A stretch of 64,000 nt of DNA from the NCBI GenBank assembly GCA_026120035.1, contig JALRME010000033.1, positions 62,001 to 126,000 of the forward strand, given 5' to 3'. Positions within the stretch are counted from its first letter, which is position 1, and each line of letters opens with the position of its first letter. Shown here one piece after another: positions 11,250-23,214 of the stretch. Both the position numbers and the translations under genes were made by a program. The notes beneath the pieces are model-generated. The model saw only the letters and a program-made list of their open reading frames with translations. It made no database searches and was not told the DNA's origin. This DNA comes from Coleophoma eucalyptorum (lineage: Eukaryota; Ascomycota; Leotiomycetes; Helotiales; Dermateaceae).

Positions 11250-14200
11250 CTACCGTCTCGATTCCAAAGATTGTGTGTGTGTTGTGGCAGTTGGAGCGAC
11301 TGAAGGAGGGTAAATTGGCGTTTGATCTTCTTCATCACTTGGATTGTGGGTATGCTTACCCGGCTTCGCGATACCGGACGAAGTTGCTAGAGAGCTGTTT
11401 GAAGCTGTGCTAGCTCGATTGCCATGATCGAGGTGAGAAAATCTGCCTTGTCGGACTTGTTCGCGAATGATATCTATGTCGCGCGGGAAGTAGACCTTCT
11501 GAATGACTTTTATACAGAATCGAGGCATGAGAGATATGATGACAGCTAGACATGTCACAGCCCAGAAGCTCGCTTGGCTGAAGGTTTGCGCACCAGCTCT
11601 GTAGAAGTATTCCGCTGAGGTAAAGGCGGAGTAGACGCCTGTCCAGAAATAAACTAAGAGAATACTTATCGCAACGAGAAGGCCAATAAGCCAATCCCAT
11701 CTATAGGTATTGATGAGGATGTAGAGATTAATAACGATGACTGCCGCTGGACCGACATAAGTACCGAATCTTTGTTGATCATCGATGTTCAAGCCGTTCT
11801 CGGTAACAAAGTTGCCGTTCAGGAATAGAAGATATGCCATATAGAAGCAAATAATTGATCCGTATAAGCCATCAATCATGTAAAGCCTAAAATTATGTTA
11901 GTAAGGATTCTCATTGTAATCAAAATGCTGCTACTTCCCAGAATTTCGTCTGCGTCCATTCCTTGCGCTCGATACCGCGTCGGTAGAGCTGTGGCACCGC
12001 CAAAGAGACTTTGTCACTGACATCCTGATCCAACACACCCATGAAAATGACCGGGAGAGAAGTGAAAGCCAAGTTGAAGAGGGTGATATACGTGAAGTTG
12101 TAAAGATAGGTCATATCGAAGTCGCAGTAGATTTGGTACCAAAATAATGTGAACGTCCATACGATGTTCTTGTAAAAGAAATTCGCAGTGGTCTCTCCCA
12201 ACCTACGGTATGACCATCGGCCATGCACAAGGACTAGTCTCTGCAAGAATCGGAATTGCCCAATAGCGTAATCAGACGACATGACTGCTTGGCGGCCCTC
12301 CTCTCCTGCGATACCGACGCCTATGTCAGCTTTCTGGATCATTGCAACATCATTGGCTCCGTCTCCGATAGATAGTGTTATAACGTCCAATCCGATTTTT
12401 ACCATCGCAACAACAGCGGCTTTTTGTGCAGGGCTGACACGGCAACAAAGGACTGACTTGCACTGTTTACAAAGAAGTAAGAACTTCTGTCGTAGCTGTT
12501 CATCTAGGACGAGTGTGAGGGTGTCTCCGTCAATGACAAGAGCGTGAGTCGGTGCAGGAGGTTCGTGGTTTTTCTTTGCGGCTTCGAGTTCTTCGTCAGA
12601 TCCAGTCATATTGAACATGGCCAGGTATTTGTCGAGCTCAGTCTCAGCTGAAGACACCTGATCATCAGATTTTAAAATAATGAGTTTCATGCTGTTGTTC
12701 AAGAGGTTGCATGAGAATCCAATGTTGATCGCGGTCTCGACTTTGTCGCCAGTAAGGACCCACAGCTTAATACCAGCATCGGCAAGGAGTGCAATAGTAG
12801 CAGGCACACCTTCTTGCAGACGATCTTCGATAGCAGTACCTCCTAGAAGCGTCAGTTCGCGCTCTATAGAATCTGCCAAGGCCTCCATTTTGTCCTCTCG
12901 GTTTTGGATTGCTGAAGATGCAATCTCGTGCTCTTGGTTCCATTTCTCATATTCTGCGCGGCCAAGTTCTCTTTGTGCAATGCACAGGGTTCTCAAGCCT
13001 TCTCTTGCAAACTCTTCTAGATGCAATGTCGTAGCATTTCGTAGCTCTGATTGCTGACCCTCCTTCAAACGGGAGTATATCACACTATCCGCGCCTTTGC
13101 AGAACAGAATGATTTTCCCGTCAGGCATTTCAATAATAGCACTCATTCGTTTTCTGTTGGAATTGAACTCTAGTGTGTTTAAAACCTTATAAGATCTCTC
13201 CTGTCCCTGGACGCTCAACTGTATGCCATCTAGTGAATTTCCAAGCACCGTGTACCCGACATCTCGAGCTGTAGCAACTAAGGCTGCTTCATCCGGTGAC
13301 TGGGCTTTATACTGGATACGGGGTGGATCGTCAGGTGTCAGCTCAGAGATGACAGTATGGCAGAGGGCAAGAGCAAGCATAAATTGCTGACAAGCTTGCT
13401 GTTGTTCCTTGGTATTTTCGCCAGCTAGATCGGCAACAAATTGAGGAGCAATGAATGTTAGCTCATCATCGTGAAGGTAGGGGTTGTCATAGAGCGTGCG
13501 GAGGTCCACCAGCATCCGGGAGCGTGCTTCAGCAATGTGTTGGCGTGCTTTTGCTGTCTCGTTCTCGACGTCAATGCCTTCCTTCATTTGCATGCCAGCC
13601 TGGGCTTCAGTATACGCTTCTCCATAAGAAACACCGTTTATTGTAGCCTTTTTGAACTCCATCACGTTCTGGGTCAGCGTGCCAGTCTTATCCGAAAAGA
13701 TGTATTCAATCTGACCAAGATCATCGGAGACGTTCCAAGACTTAGGAATACAGGGGTAGTCAAGCTTCTCATAATACATCTCTGTATCACTGTAAATAAA
13801 GAAGGCTTGAAGAGTTTTGATGATTTCCAGGGTGATGTAGAGGGAAATAGGTACCAAATTCTGGAAGAGGATAAGTGCTGCCCAGAAGGTAATAAATCCA
13901 TCTATACCAGCTGTCTTGCCAAAATTGCCGTATTCGAAAAACTGAATACTGGTATTTGACCTGCCAAAAGCTACACCTTCAACTACAGCAGAAACCACAC
14001 ACATGATGAATAGAACAATGAAATTGTAAGAAACATTCCAGTTAAGTTCTCGGGTAATTCGAGTGCGCTTGATCGGTGTCATTCCCGAGTTCATCATGAT
14101 TTTGGTGTCAAACCCTGTGAAGACTACTACGCCGAGGACCCAGTCGGTATTCCTCAGGTTGCAGCCTCGAAGAAGCAGATTATTGATAGAGATAGGCTCC

Positions 14201-15663
14201 ACCATAGGCTCGCCCACAGAGCCCTTCTCGTTGTACTGTGTCCAGTGTGCAGCAGCGCTGTACTGGTAGAGGTTGGCATGAGGCGGCTGGCTTTCAATAT
14301 AGAATTCGGTTTTTTCGCAGTCGCGGGCATGCTTGACGTCCCGGCCACAGCGGAGAGCGTGCCTCACCTTCAAATTTGTCTCTCCATCAAGATTCTTAGT
14401 TTCGACGTAACAAGCACCATCGGGGTCCGAACTTGACAGGATAACCACATCTGCCGGCAATTGATCGTCATTATAGATACGAACAAAATCGCCAACCTGA
14501 ATATTCTTCCAGTAATCGCTATGAAATCGTGCCTTGCCGGTCGGTCGCAGGTTGGGATTAATCAGACTCCCAAATTTTTTGTTGGGAAGGAGAGCCTGAC
14601 TTTCATAGGACATTGTGGTGGATGTATTTTCATGCATGGGATCAGCCAAGCCATCCTCACGGGTCAGAGCAGGTGAAATTGGCGCCATCGGAATATCGTC
14701 GTGTGCAGAGGTCATCGACCGTCGCTGACTCTGCGCTGAGAAAGTAGTTGTCCATCGGGATAATCTGGTGTCGTATGATTCTCTTGGTGGGTTTTGAATA
14801 TTGTCCTGAGTTTCTTGTGGCTTTTTGGTCCAAAGCTGGGCTATGAATTTCCAGACGCTTGCCATAGCTCGACTAGTAGCCTTCTTGAATCTTCTCCACA
14901 GGGAGACATTGTCAGTATTTACATTAACATTATTCCAACCGACTAGACGGTGGACCGGGGAATTGTTCAGTTCGTTGTCAAGAACCGTTCTCCGGTAATC
15001 TTCGATCGCATCCTTGATGGCAGTAACAACTACAATGACAATCAGGGGAGCGGCACTTAGCCCCGGACTGGATCCGCCGAACATAGGGAAAATCTGCGAT
15101 TTGCTTAGTTAAGCGCCAAAGAGCGCATTTTCTACACTTACGGTGAGGATAATTAAGATAAAGAAGTACACATTCGCAATACTGTGGAATTGAAGCCAAA
15201 GATTCTTCGGTATGAAACTTATGGGCGTGTACTTTGCTGTCCGAATCTTGTTTCGGCGATAGGACAGTATCGGATAACCATTCTCATCCAATGCCTCTGG
15301 AGGCAATGGGATGTTGAAATGCACCTTACGATGCTTCTGCGTTTCATCGTCCACCGGTAGCTGCGCATCCTCGTCGGGGTCTTCTTGGATGTTGTGAAGA
15401 TCGCCGCCGGCAGAATCAGCGCCGCTGGAGTTTCGTTTCTTCTCACTGCCATGGGATCCTCGGGAATGGAAGCGATCCAAGATGGAGCCCCGTTTCCGAC
15501 TTGCGCTGTTCCCCTTCTTGCGCTGAGTTGCCCATCGTGATCTTTTAGTCGGTACTGGCGTCAGCGTCGGCAGCGACTCCACATCCACCGCCGCATCGTT
15601 ATCCCCAAGGACGGCCATTGTGCCAGCGTGCCCTTGCCCAAAGCCTGTGGCCGAATCTCCCAC
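11250..15663 (-). CDS. P4-ATPase phospholipid flippase (Dnf1/Dnf2 type), 1437 aa
   Basis: Aminophospholipid-translocating ATPase that flips lipids to the cytosolic leaflet of plasma and endosomal membranes and works with a Cdc50/Lem3-type subunit. Three exons: 15663-15142, 15093-11939 and 11886-11250. Seen: RTAKYTPISFIPKNLWLQF before TM1, LDGETNLK, PISLY in TM4 (typical of P4 pumps), DKTGTLTQNVMEFKK with the phosphorylated Asp, KGADSVIYSRL, LTGDKVETAINIG, GDGANDVAMIQKADIGVGI, and C-terminal TM segments. The second intron (11938-11887) is odd. Homology requires the junction KFW/LYMIDG, but the donor there reads GGAAGT instead of GTAAGT. The tail ends at LESRR just after a CA dinucleotide run and is shorter than in relatives, while an open frame resembling the missing tail continues in another phase. 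Confidence 0.9.
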
Positions 15664-16427
15664 CAGAGCTGTCGCGAAAGAGTCGGACGGCTACGTGTCA
15701 GGTGATCGTCCAGCACAAAGCAATCAGCAGCAGAAGAGCTGGGAAGAGAATGGCGTAAGGCTCAGCATATGATGTTTTTTTTTGGTCAGGGTCTTGTGGG
15801 GGGGGACTTGATTAGGTTTCAATAAATTTTGAAGAAGTCAGTTTGGCTGAGGTACAGTAGTCGGTCGTTGGCCGTCCCGGAACGGTCGGGTCAGCAAAGT
15901 CACGTTTGTCATCCTCTTCATTATTCCTCCTCTGGTATTGTCGCGACAAGGAATTTGACTAGGCTCTCTGCCCAGCCAGTGGCGTGGTGGTGTTAAGACC
16001 TGCAGCTCCGATTCGCAGGAATTCGAGTGGCAGCAATGATGCGCTGTGCGTGCCCCATTGCTGTCTGTATACCGCCCTGCGCTACCTTGCCGCTCCTCCC
16101 CCTCACAGTAGTTAGGGCCGAGCCGGTGCTGTGCAAATTGGGAAATTGGGATGCTTAACTTTGTTCCTTACACTAAGCAGCTCGCAGCTCCATCCTCACT
16201 TTACCCACTGCCTCCCTACTGGTCTGCGGTTATTGCCTTCACGTGAAATGCAAGACCTGGCTCCCGGAAAGACTTAGTACTCAGGTCGGCCGCCGCTGGT
16301 ATCAATGTCGGAGAAGGAAAGACAAGCTAAACTTGGCGGCTGGCTGATGGTGACCGAGATGGCCTAAGCCGATCAGAATTTGGTCTTGCTATTTTTGATG
16401 GCAGGATTCAAGTTAGCGGTTGTGAGT

Positions 16428-16476
16428 CGGACGGTGGTGACTGTATTGGTGACTGTAGTACAGTCACCACCGTCCG
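16428..16476. repeat. Inverted repeat, 18-bp perfect stem, 13-nt loop
   Basis: CGGACGGTGGTGACTGTA at 16428-16445 is the exact reverse complement of 16459-16476, separated by 13 bases. The loop repeats GGTGACTGTA, part of the stem. GC-rich compared with its surroundings. Confidence 0.9.
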
Positions 16477-17020
16477 GCTGTCCAACTGTCCGACCATCCG
16501 AACGGTAAAGTCGAGATCCCAGCCTTTATTACTCTTCACACTCCACGGGGAATTAATTTATGTGACAGTGCTATAAAATCAAACTTTAGCGAAATCTGGG
16601 GCTCGGCAAGGTCGGAAGAGTTGGAATTCTCTCGATGCATTGCTCGCTCTATTATCACTGCACTTTATTGTATGTCTTTGTTCAAGCAGTTCGCAAATCG
16701 TGGATGCCCACAATATAAAATTATTGTGTACCGCGGCCAGCTGGCTGAAGATGACGTGATAAACGCCATAGAAGGCAGCCACATAGGTCGCCTAATTACA
16801 ATAGGTAAAGCCCGAACCCCCTTGTCGCGTTCATCGCCTCAGGGCTTTGTGGCCAATCGATTCATGAAAATCGTCATAGGCGAGACGCCGGGACATGGGC
16901 TGATTGATCCCAGCGAGTGGTGTACAGTACGGCCACGACGGTATTGTACATAAATTGTGGGGGTCGATCCCAAAACCGCCATGGGCCCTGTTCATCCAAA
17001 CAATACTACATGTATGTAAG

Positions 17021-17026
<6 letters not shown>

Positions 17027-17051
<25 letters not shown>
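17027..17051. repeat. (TA)n microsatellite
   Basis: A run of about 12 TA units flanked on both sides by short ATGTATG/ACATGTA inverted motifs. Confidence 0.9.
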
Positions 17052-17053
<2 letters not shown>

Positions 17054-17616
17054 ATGCTACAGTTAATTGCCTTTATGTATCATGTATCAAGTTCTATCTT
17101 ATTGCGGCCGACTACGTAGATTAGAGGGTCGTTTGTAGCTAGACCAAAACTGGTCCCTGTCTGGCCGGTGCAATATATACTAGGTTCGCATCGAATGAGA
17201 TCACATTCTACTTCGAGCTCGTTATTGTGGATATCATCCCACCAGAAGGGTTGAACCGTCGACGGCTAAACCCGGATTCCTCTCTCCAAAGTTAGCATGC
17301 CTTTAAATAGGAGATTAACTCGTCGCAAGTCGCAACAGAAACTCGCGATGAGCCTACGAAGATATTACCAGTTGCATGCGAGGAGTTTATTTACGACATG
17401 ATTTCTCGAAACGCTTTTTTATCCATCATCATCAAATGAGTCAGCAGCCATTTATATGCTAAGTCTCGCTATGGTTTGATACACTAAACATCCTTCATGT
17501 CTTAAGCCGCTTCGATCTCACCTTACGGTGTACTATCTTCGGCACCGCATCCTCATCGGGTACTGGTTCGAACCTAGTGAAAAATCCCAATATATCCCAT
17601 GTCGGCAAACCACAAC

Positions 17617-18348
17617 TTATACCGCACTGCTGCTTCGGCTTGTGACCGGCCTCTCCATGAACAGGTAACCGGGTTTGCCATAGCTAGCCCAGTCCGGATT
17701 CTTCTCGCCGCCGTCTAGGAGAACATCCTCAGTCAGAACGAACCCACAAGACTCATACAGAGGCCTTCCTGGAAAGCTCGCCTCAACGAAGCACTTAATC
17801 CCCAAGGCATCTGCCTTCTCAGTGCCCCATTTAACCAACAATTTCCCAGCACCACGTCGATGCCACGCCGGATCAGTAAAACAGAGGTCCAGCAGCGCAC
17901 AAGGGCCCTGGATGTGATCTCGTCTCCGCTGGTAGAACTCATGCATAATCCACTCCACATAAGGCTTATCATTGACACCCACGCCCAGCGGAGCGTTATC
18001 CGCCCCCGTCTCCGCATCTTGCACCCAGCCCGCCGCGACCTTATCCGGCCAACGCTTCTCCTCGCCCACCGGGTCTGAAGGGCTCCAGATCAGCCACTTG
18101 GCGGCAGCAATGGTGGTAGCGGCGCCGGTGGTAGCGTCGCGGTTCACTATCTTGATCCACGTTGTGTCGGCATCGCTTAGCGTCTTGAGCTGCCTCTGCA
18201 CTGTCGTCTGGTAGATTTCCTCGGTGGGTGGCTGCGGTGCGGGGTAGATTAGACGGTGCAGAGGATCTATCGGGTGGAAGGCGGCATATTGGCTGCGCAC
18301 GATGCTTGGTAAATCGGCTTCGGTGACGGGGTGCAGTTCAAGAGGCAT
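17617..18348 (-). CDS. GNAT-family N-acetyltransferase, 243 aa
   Basis: A single-exon gene. The start at 18348 is chosen because the GNAT fold begins at MPLELHPVTEADLPSIVRSQ; 49 upstream in-frame residues look like UTR. Acetyl-CoA-binding region: LLDLCFTDPAWHRRGAGKLL, with the R/Q-x-x-G-x-G/A signature as HRRGAGKL, then a beta-strand ADALGIKCFVEAS and PLYESCGFVL near the C-terminus. Typical of the many fungal GNATs annotated only by fold. Substrate unknown, no targeting signal, probably cytosolic. Confidence 0.85.
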   Translation of the reverse strand: MPLELHPVTEADLPSIVRSQYAAFHPIDPLHRLIYPAPQPPTEEIYQTTVQRQLKTLSDADTTWIKIVNRDATTGAATTIAAAKWLIWSPSDPVGEEKRWPDKVAAGWVQDAETGADNAPLGVGVNDKPYVEWIMHEFYQRRRDHIQGPCALLDLCFTDPAWHRRGAGKLLVKWGTEKADALGIKCFVEASFPGRPLYESCGFVLTEDVLLDGGEKNPDWASYGKPGYLFMERPVTSRSSSAV

Positions 18349-19642
18349 TTTGAATGGTGAAGGGAGGGTGTAGCTGGCCGTGCATTGAACGTAGAATGGC
18401 TGGTAGAAAATGGGTGACGGCGTGAAATGAAGTCGGAATTCATATAGCATTTGATGGGTCACGTTAAACGCTGGCTTGCTAGGTAGTGGGGTCACCTGTG
18501 TCTAACCAAGGGCGTGAAAGTGCTACGCCGTATATAAGTCCCGCAAAAGTCATTGTTAACGAGCTGGGTTCATTTTACAATATAGAAGAACAAGGCAGAT
18601 GATCGGCAGGGTTAGACGATAACTAGGGTCTGACGACAGGAAGCTTGTTACCATGGAACCTGCTGCACATAAATCTTACCATAGCCTGCTTACTAAGCCA
18701 TGGATTTCTTGCCTTCTCAAGTACCTTGCACGTACCTAAGTACGTTATAAGAAAGTCGTATGTAGATTATGTAACATCATAATCATGATCTTGGAATCTT
18801 ACTCGGTAATCTTAGAACCTTGAATTAAAGTCGCAGGATTACAAATTATGGCAATGTACTTTCGCAATGAATATATTATATAGAAAGCAAGCTTAGACTG
18901 ATTCCACCATTGAATAGATTTATTGCCTACAAGAAAGGATTGGTCTGGCTTGATGTCCATTTTATACTTACAGACTTACCTCAACTCCGCGACTCTGTAA
19001 ATACATCCTACCCAATACCGCAACCGATGCGACCCGGGCAGAAACCGAAGGAATCATCTCCGATATATTGGACGGCTCTTTGAATCCAACCTTCTTGCTA
19101 CCTCCTCTCCTTCTCTTCTCCTCATTGCGTGTCTTTCTTTTGACTCTTCCCTTCCCCCTTATTCCTTTTCTTGAGTCAATTAAAACGTGTGCCTTGTATG
19201 TGACTGCCTGCTATACATTGCCATCATCACTTATAGCCTAAATTTAAACGACAAAAGAAATGAGCCCCAAACAACAGGTGGAGCATTAAAAGACACCGGG
19301 AATTGATTGGATGTCCTATGCGGGCTGCAGTAAAAAGACTCGGGTAGTACTTTTAACGCTTGGATGGTCAAGCCATTAATGACAGCCAAAACTCAAGCGC
19401 GGGGTGCGCGGGGTAAGGGGAAGCCCGCAATCTCTAAGCGAAGAGGAACACCGCAGATGTCACATGTCACCGGTCACGCCCTCAGTTCGTCGGTCTCAGG
19501 CGTTTCTCTTACGGCATTCCTGGTCGTCAGCTGATGGAGGGGTTGTGGTGGTGTCAGTAACCAAAGGCGGGGCAGGAGAGGAGCATACCTTAACTACACC
19601 AGTGCCGTTCACGTATTGGACGGAAACAATGTAATTATATCT
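18349..19642. other. Intergenic between divergent GNAT and PDC-like genes
   Basis: About 1.3 kb carrying both promoters. No domain-bearing reading frame is seen. Confidence 0.5.
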
Positions 19643-19740
19643 TCCTCTCCTCTCCTCTCCTCTCCTCTCCTCTCCTCCTCTTCCCTTCTTCTCTCCTTTC
19701 TTCCTTCTCCTTTTCCCTCTCTTCTCCTTTCCCTTCTTGC
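19643..19740 (+). promoter_or_regulatory. CT-rich tract upstream of PDC-like gene
   Basis: A pyrimidine tract beginning with about seven TCTCC pentamers and continuing as CTTCTCC-type sequence, ending some 80 bases before the ATG at 19821. CT-rich blocks of this kind often lie at or just before transcription starts of strongly expressed fungal genes. The role here is inferred. Confidence 0.55.
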
Positions 19741-19820
19741 TCTTCCCAACACCCATCCTCCTCTCATATTTCCTCTCGCCATCGCCAACACCAACCCGGA
19801 AGCGGAATCCGTGTGTTACT

Positions 19821-21566
19821 ATGCCACCCACCATCAAACTCGCCGAGTATCTCTTCACCCGTCTGCATCAGCTGGGCATCGAGTCCATCCATGGAGTTCC
19901 GGGGGATTTCAATCTGGAACTGTTGGACTATGTCGAGCCCACGAACCTCCGCTGGATTGGCAGCTGTAATGAGTTGAATGCCGGCTACGCTGCCAATGGC
20001 TACTCACGCATCAATGGCCTCGGCGCACTCATCACGACTTTTGGCGTTGGTGAGCTATCCGCTGTCAATGCCATTGCCGGCTCCTTTGCTGAGCGAGCAC
20101 CCATTATTCATATTGTGGGCACACCATCCCGTGCTATCCAAGACAACCGCACGCAGATCCACCATACTTTCAACGATGGCAACTTTCGTCGATTCGCCTT
20201 GATCCACGCCCAGGTCACCGTGGCCCAGGCCAATCTGATTGACCCACGCACCAGCCCAGCCCAGATTGATGCAGTGTTGGAGCAGTGCCTCATCCACCAT
20301 CGTCCCGTCTATATCGAGGTCCCCACGGACATGGTCGCGGCCGAGGTGTCGGCGGCTCGGCTGGCGACGCCCATTACCATTTCGGAAGCCATCCCCTCTT
20401 TACTCCAGCCGGAGGCCCTGGCCATGGTACTTCAGAGGATCAAGGAGAGTCAGCGTCCGATGATTTTTGTCGATGGCGAGACCAAGGGCTATGGCCTAAC
20501 GAAAGAGCTCCATCAGCTCCTCGAGAAGACGCGCTGGCCCACCTGGACGACACCCTTTGGCAAAGGCCTAGTAAACGAGATGCTACCCAATTTCCATGGA
20601 GTCTATATGGGAAATGAGAAGATGCACCAGAAATCCTTCATCGACGCCTGCGATCTAATCCTAGTATTTGGTCCCCATTTCAGCACCACCAATAGCTTCC
20701 AGAAATCGGCTGTTCCGAATCCTGCCGTATCCGTCTCCTTTACCAGTTCAGCGATTCAGATCGGTGACCGCAAATTCCAAGACGTGCTCCCGAAACAGTT
20801 TCTTGTTGAGATCCTTAAGTCCCTGGATAATGTCCCCAACGTGATCAAATATAAACCATATCCTGAGTTGGAGACCCCACAGGGCTTAGTCCAGTCGACA
20901 AGCTTGACTCCAGGGGATGGGCCGCTGACCCAGAAAGAATTCTACCTGCGGCTCTCTCCATTTGTGCGGCCAGGCGATGTAGTACTGGGCGAAACGGGAA
21001 CTGCAGGGTATGGGACTCGTGAGTTTGCCTTGCCCCGTGACACGTGGTATATGGGACCAGTGACCTGGCTATCCATTGGCCAGATGCTACCCGCTGCCCA
21101 AGGAGCAGCCCTGGCACAGAGCGAGCGAGAAGCACGAAGTAATGCTGAGGGTGGCGCGAAGAGGAAACCGGGGCGGACTATCCTGCTGATTGGCGATGGC
21201 AGTCTGCAAATGACGGTTCAAGAACTAAGTACTATCATTCGGGAGAATCTAAACGTCATAGTGTTCGTCCTGAACAACAACGGCTACACAATTGAACGGT
21301 GCATCCACGGTCAAAATCAGAAGTACAACGACGTGGCCTCATGGCGGTACCTGGAAGCCCCGAGCTTCTTCGGTGCGAAGGAGAGCGCTCAGCCGAACAC
21401 TTTTACGGTACGAAACTGGGCGGATTTGTCTCGTGTAATGGCGGATGAGAACTTAGCAGACGGCGAAGGCTTGAGGATGGTAGAAGTCTTCCTCCACCAG
21501 GACGACGCACCAGCAGGGCTCTTACGCTTGTTAGCATTGCAATTGGAGGCTCAAAAAAGAAAATAG
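19821..21566 (+). CDS. Pyruvate decarboxylase-like thiamine-diphosphate enzyme, 581 aa
   Basis: Intronless gene for a cytosolic ThDP/Mg-dependent 2-keto acid decarboxylase (pyruvate to acetaldehyde, or an aromatic keto-acid analogue such as indolepyruvate). The start at 19821 gives MPPTIKLAEYLFTRL, where family members begin. Active-site features of yeast PDC are present: GVPGDFNLELLDY (Asp28), CNELNAGYAANGYSR (Glu51), the double His in IHHTFNDGNF (His114/115), the ThDP motif from GDGSLQMTVQE through LNNNGYTIE, and the Glu in YTIE (Glu477). Length fits the family (560-610). The middle domain has diverged, so pyruvate as sole substrate is not assured. Confidence 0.9.
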   Translation: MPPTIKLAEYLFTRLHQLGIESIHGVPGDFNLELLDYVEPTNLRWIGSCNELNAGYAANGYSRINGLGALITTFGVGELSAVNAIAGSFAERAPIIHIVGTPSRAIQDNRTQIHHTFNDGNFRRFALIHAQVTVAQANLIDPRTSPAQIDAVLEQCLIHHRPVYIEVPTDMVAAEVSAARLATPITISEAIPSLLQPEALAMVLQRIKESQRPMIFVDGETKGYGLTKELHQLLEKTRWPTWTTPFGKGLVNEMLPNFHGVYMGNEKMHQKSFIDACDLILVFGPHFSTTNSFQKSAVPNPAVSVSFTSSAIQIGDRKFQDVLPKQFLVEILKSLDNVPNVIKYKPYPELETPQGLVQSTSLTPGDGPLTQKEFYLRLSPFVRPGDVVLGETGTAGYGTREFALPRDTWYMGPVTWLSIGQMLPAAQGAALAQSEREARSNAEGGAKRKPGRTILLIGDGSLQMTVQELSTIIRENLNVIVFVLNNNGYTIERCIHGQNQKYNDVASWRYLEAPSFFGAKESAQPNTFTVRNWADLSRVMADENLADGEGLRMVEVFLHQDDAPAGLLRLLALQLEAQKRK

Positions 21567-23214
21567 AGCCATCTCGTGTCGACGGAAAGTAAATAATTGA
21601 AGCCGACCATATGCGCTTTACACTATAGAATTGATACATAATGATTTTCTTTGCCCGTGTGACCACTCTACTGTCACCTCGGACCGAGACCGAGACCGAG
21701 ACCGCTTGCCGTGGTGCTCCGCGGAGAAGGTACTTTTGCCTTTGTCTTGTGTTCTAAAACATTGTGGTTGTGTCGTCAAGGAATGAAACTCTTTGGAATT
21801 ATCTAGTCATTCGGATTACAACATCAGGCTCACACGCAACGGGTTTCTTGTCGGCCATAAGTTCAGCTCTGTAGAAGCTTATATTAAACTCAGAGCATTA
21901 ACTAACCACATTGGAGCTTGGGGTAAGATCAGCAACCTTTTATCGATCCTAAACCATGCCATGGTGAGGTCACCGAAGCAGACAGGCATGGGAACGGGTA
22001 CCCCCTCACCCTCTTTTTCACTTCAAGCCGAGGTCCTCATAAAAGGCCAGTTGATTGCCTCTGAAACACATTCCGTCTCCGCCACAAGACAATAAGAATA
22101 CGACTTTACGAAAGGTTTAGGAAGTTCGGGATTTATAACTTCCATTTCTAGAGTTTTAATAGTCTAAAGCTGTTAGACAAAGGATCTTTCATAGTTCTCC
22201 CAGCAAAAAGGCATGGTACTCTTAGAGAGCGTGAAGCGATGTACTAGTAGATAAACTTTAAATCAGTCGAATGTTTGTATAAACTATAGTTGGAGGCTCA
22301 GGATGAACTTGATCACGCCATAAACCGCGATGGTTGCAATGGCAGCACCTTGATTTCACTCTGTAACCAAAAACCTAGCCACAACGCTACGGGGACGAAG
22401 GACTGTTACAGTAGCCACCAAGTGGCAATGTGATCAACTAAAAGTACAAAGAAAAGATCATTCGGACTCCTATCTCGCAGAATTCTGAACTGGGAGGAAA
22501 TCAGATGCTGCTAACTGTAACATTTGCTTGGACGTCTAGGGGGTCGAGGTTTGTAGAAAAAATAAGCTTTTTGACTTGATTGGGCGTCGTTGATCAGAGA
22601 TTAGATCTAGCTTCCTCAGGTCTCGCTAGCGAAACCCTCCCGTGCGCTTCTGGTTCTCATTGTCCTACTACTTCCCAATGGTTTCCAAGCTGCAATGTAT
22701 TATATTGTAGTTCTCGACGAGAGTGAAATCAGGCTGGCAAAGCCTTGGCTCGAATAATACAGGCAAAAGTCGAGGTATGGCATCTTGGTATTTGGGCTTG
22801 GCATAGTGTTTTCCGTCCGAAGGCGACGACCGAATGACCTAGACCATTCATTTCGAAACTCGAAGCCTTGAACATGTGGTGCCCAGAAACAAGCCACCTC
22901 TGTGCGCGAACGCTCGGTATAAGCTTGATTGAAATAAGCTTTGATAATCTGCGCGGCTCAGATCCATTCCGCATTACCAAACACTGGCCACCAGTTTCCA
23001 ATGTGTAAGGCCCTTGATTAGTGCTCCCCTAGTGATTGCCTCTGCCCAGCGAGGCGTATAGTCACCGCCTCGACGGCGAACACCTCGACTCTCTTAATTT
23101 AGTATTGTTCGGCCAGATCATCTTTTATCTGGTCCTTAATATCTTGTCATAAGGCGCCCGTCGATCCACAAATTCATCAACTCTGCCAAATTTCTCAGTT
23201 GCGACTCTCTTGCG
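21567..23214. other. Intergenic, no gene seen
   Basis: About 1.6 kb. Frames of 65-100 codons at 21793-22095 and 22700-23001 have no domain or splice-consistent extension that I could find. Confidence 0.5.

Larger units (their letters stand above)
15664..17616. other. Long intergenic upstream of flippase, no gene seen
   Basis: Almost 2 kb upstream of the flippase start and downstream of the GNAT gene. It holds the flippase promoter, a perfect-stem hairpin (16428-16476) and a TA microsatellite (about 17027-17051). Frames of 60-110 codons have no recognisable domain. Confidence 0.5.

Noticed and set aside
19496..19858. Lys/Arg/Glu-rich minus-strand frames
   Set aside because: They are translations of the CT-rich promoter tract of the PDC-like gene.
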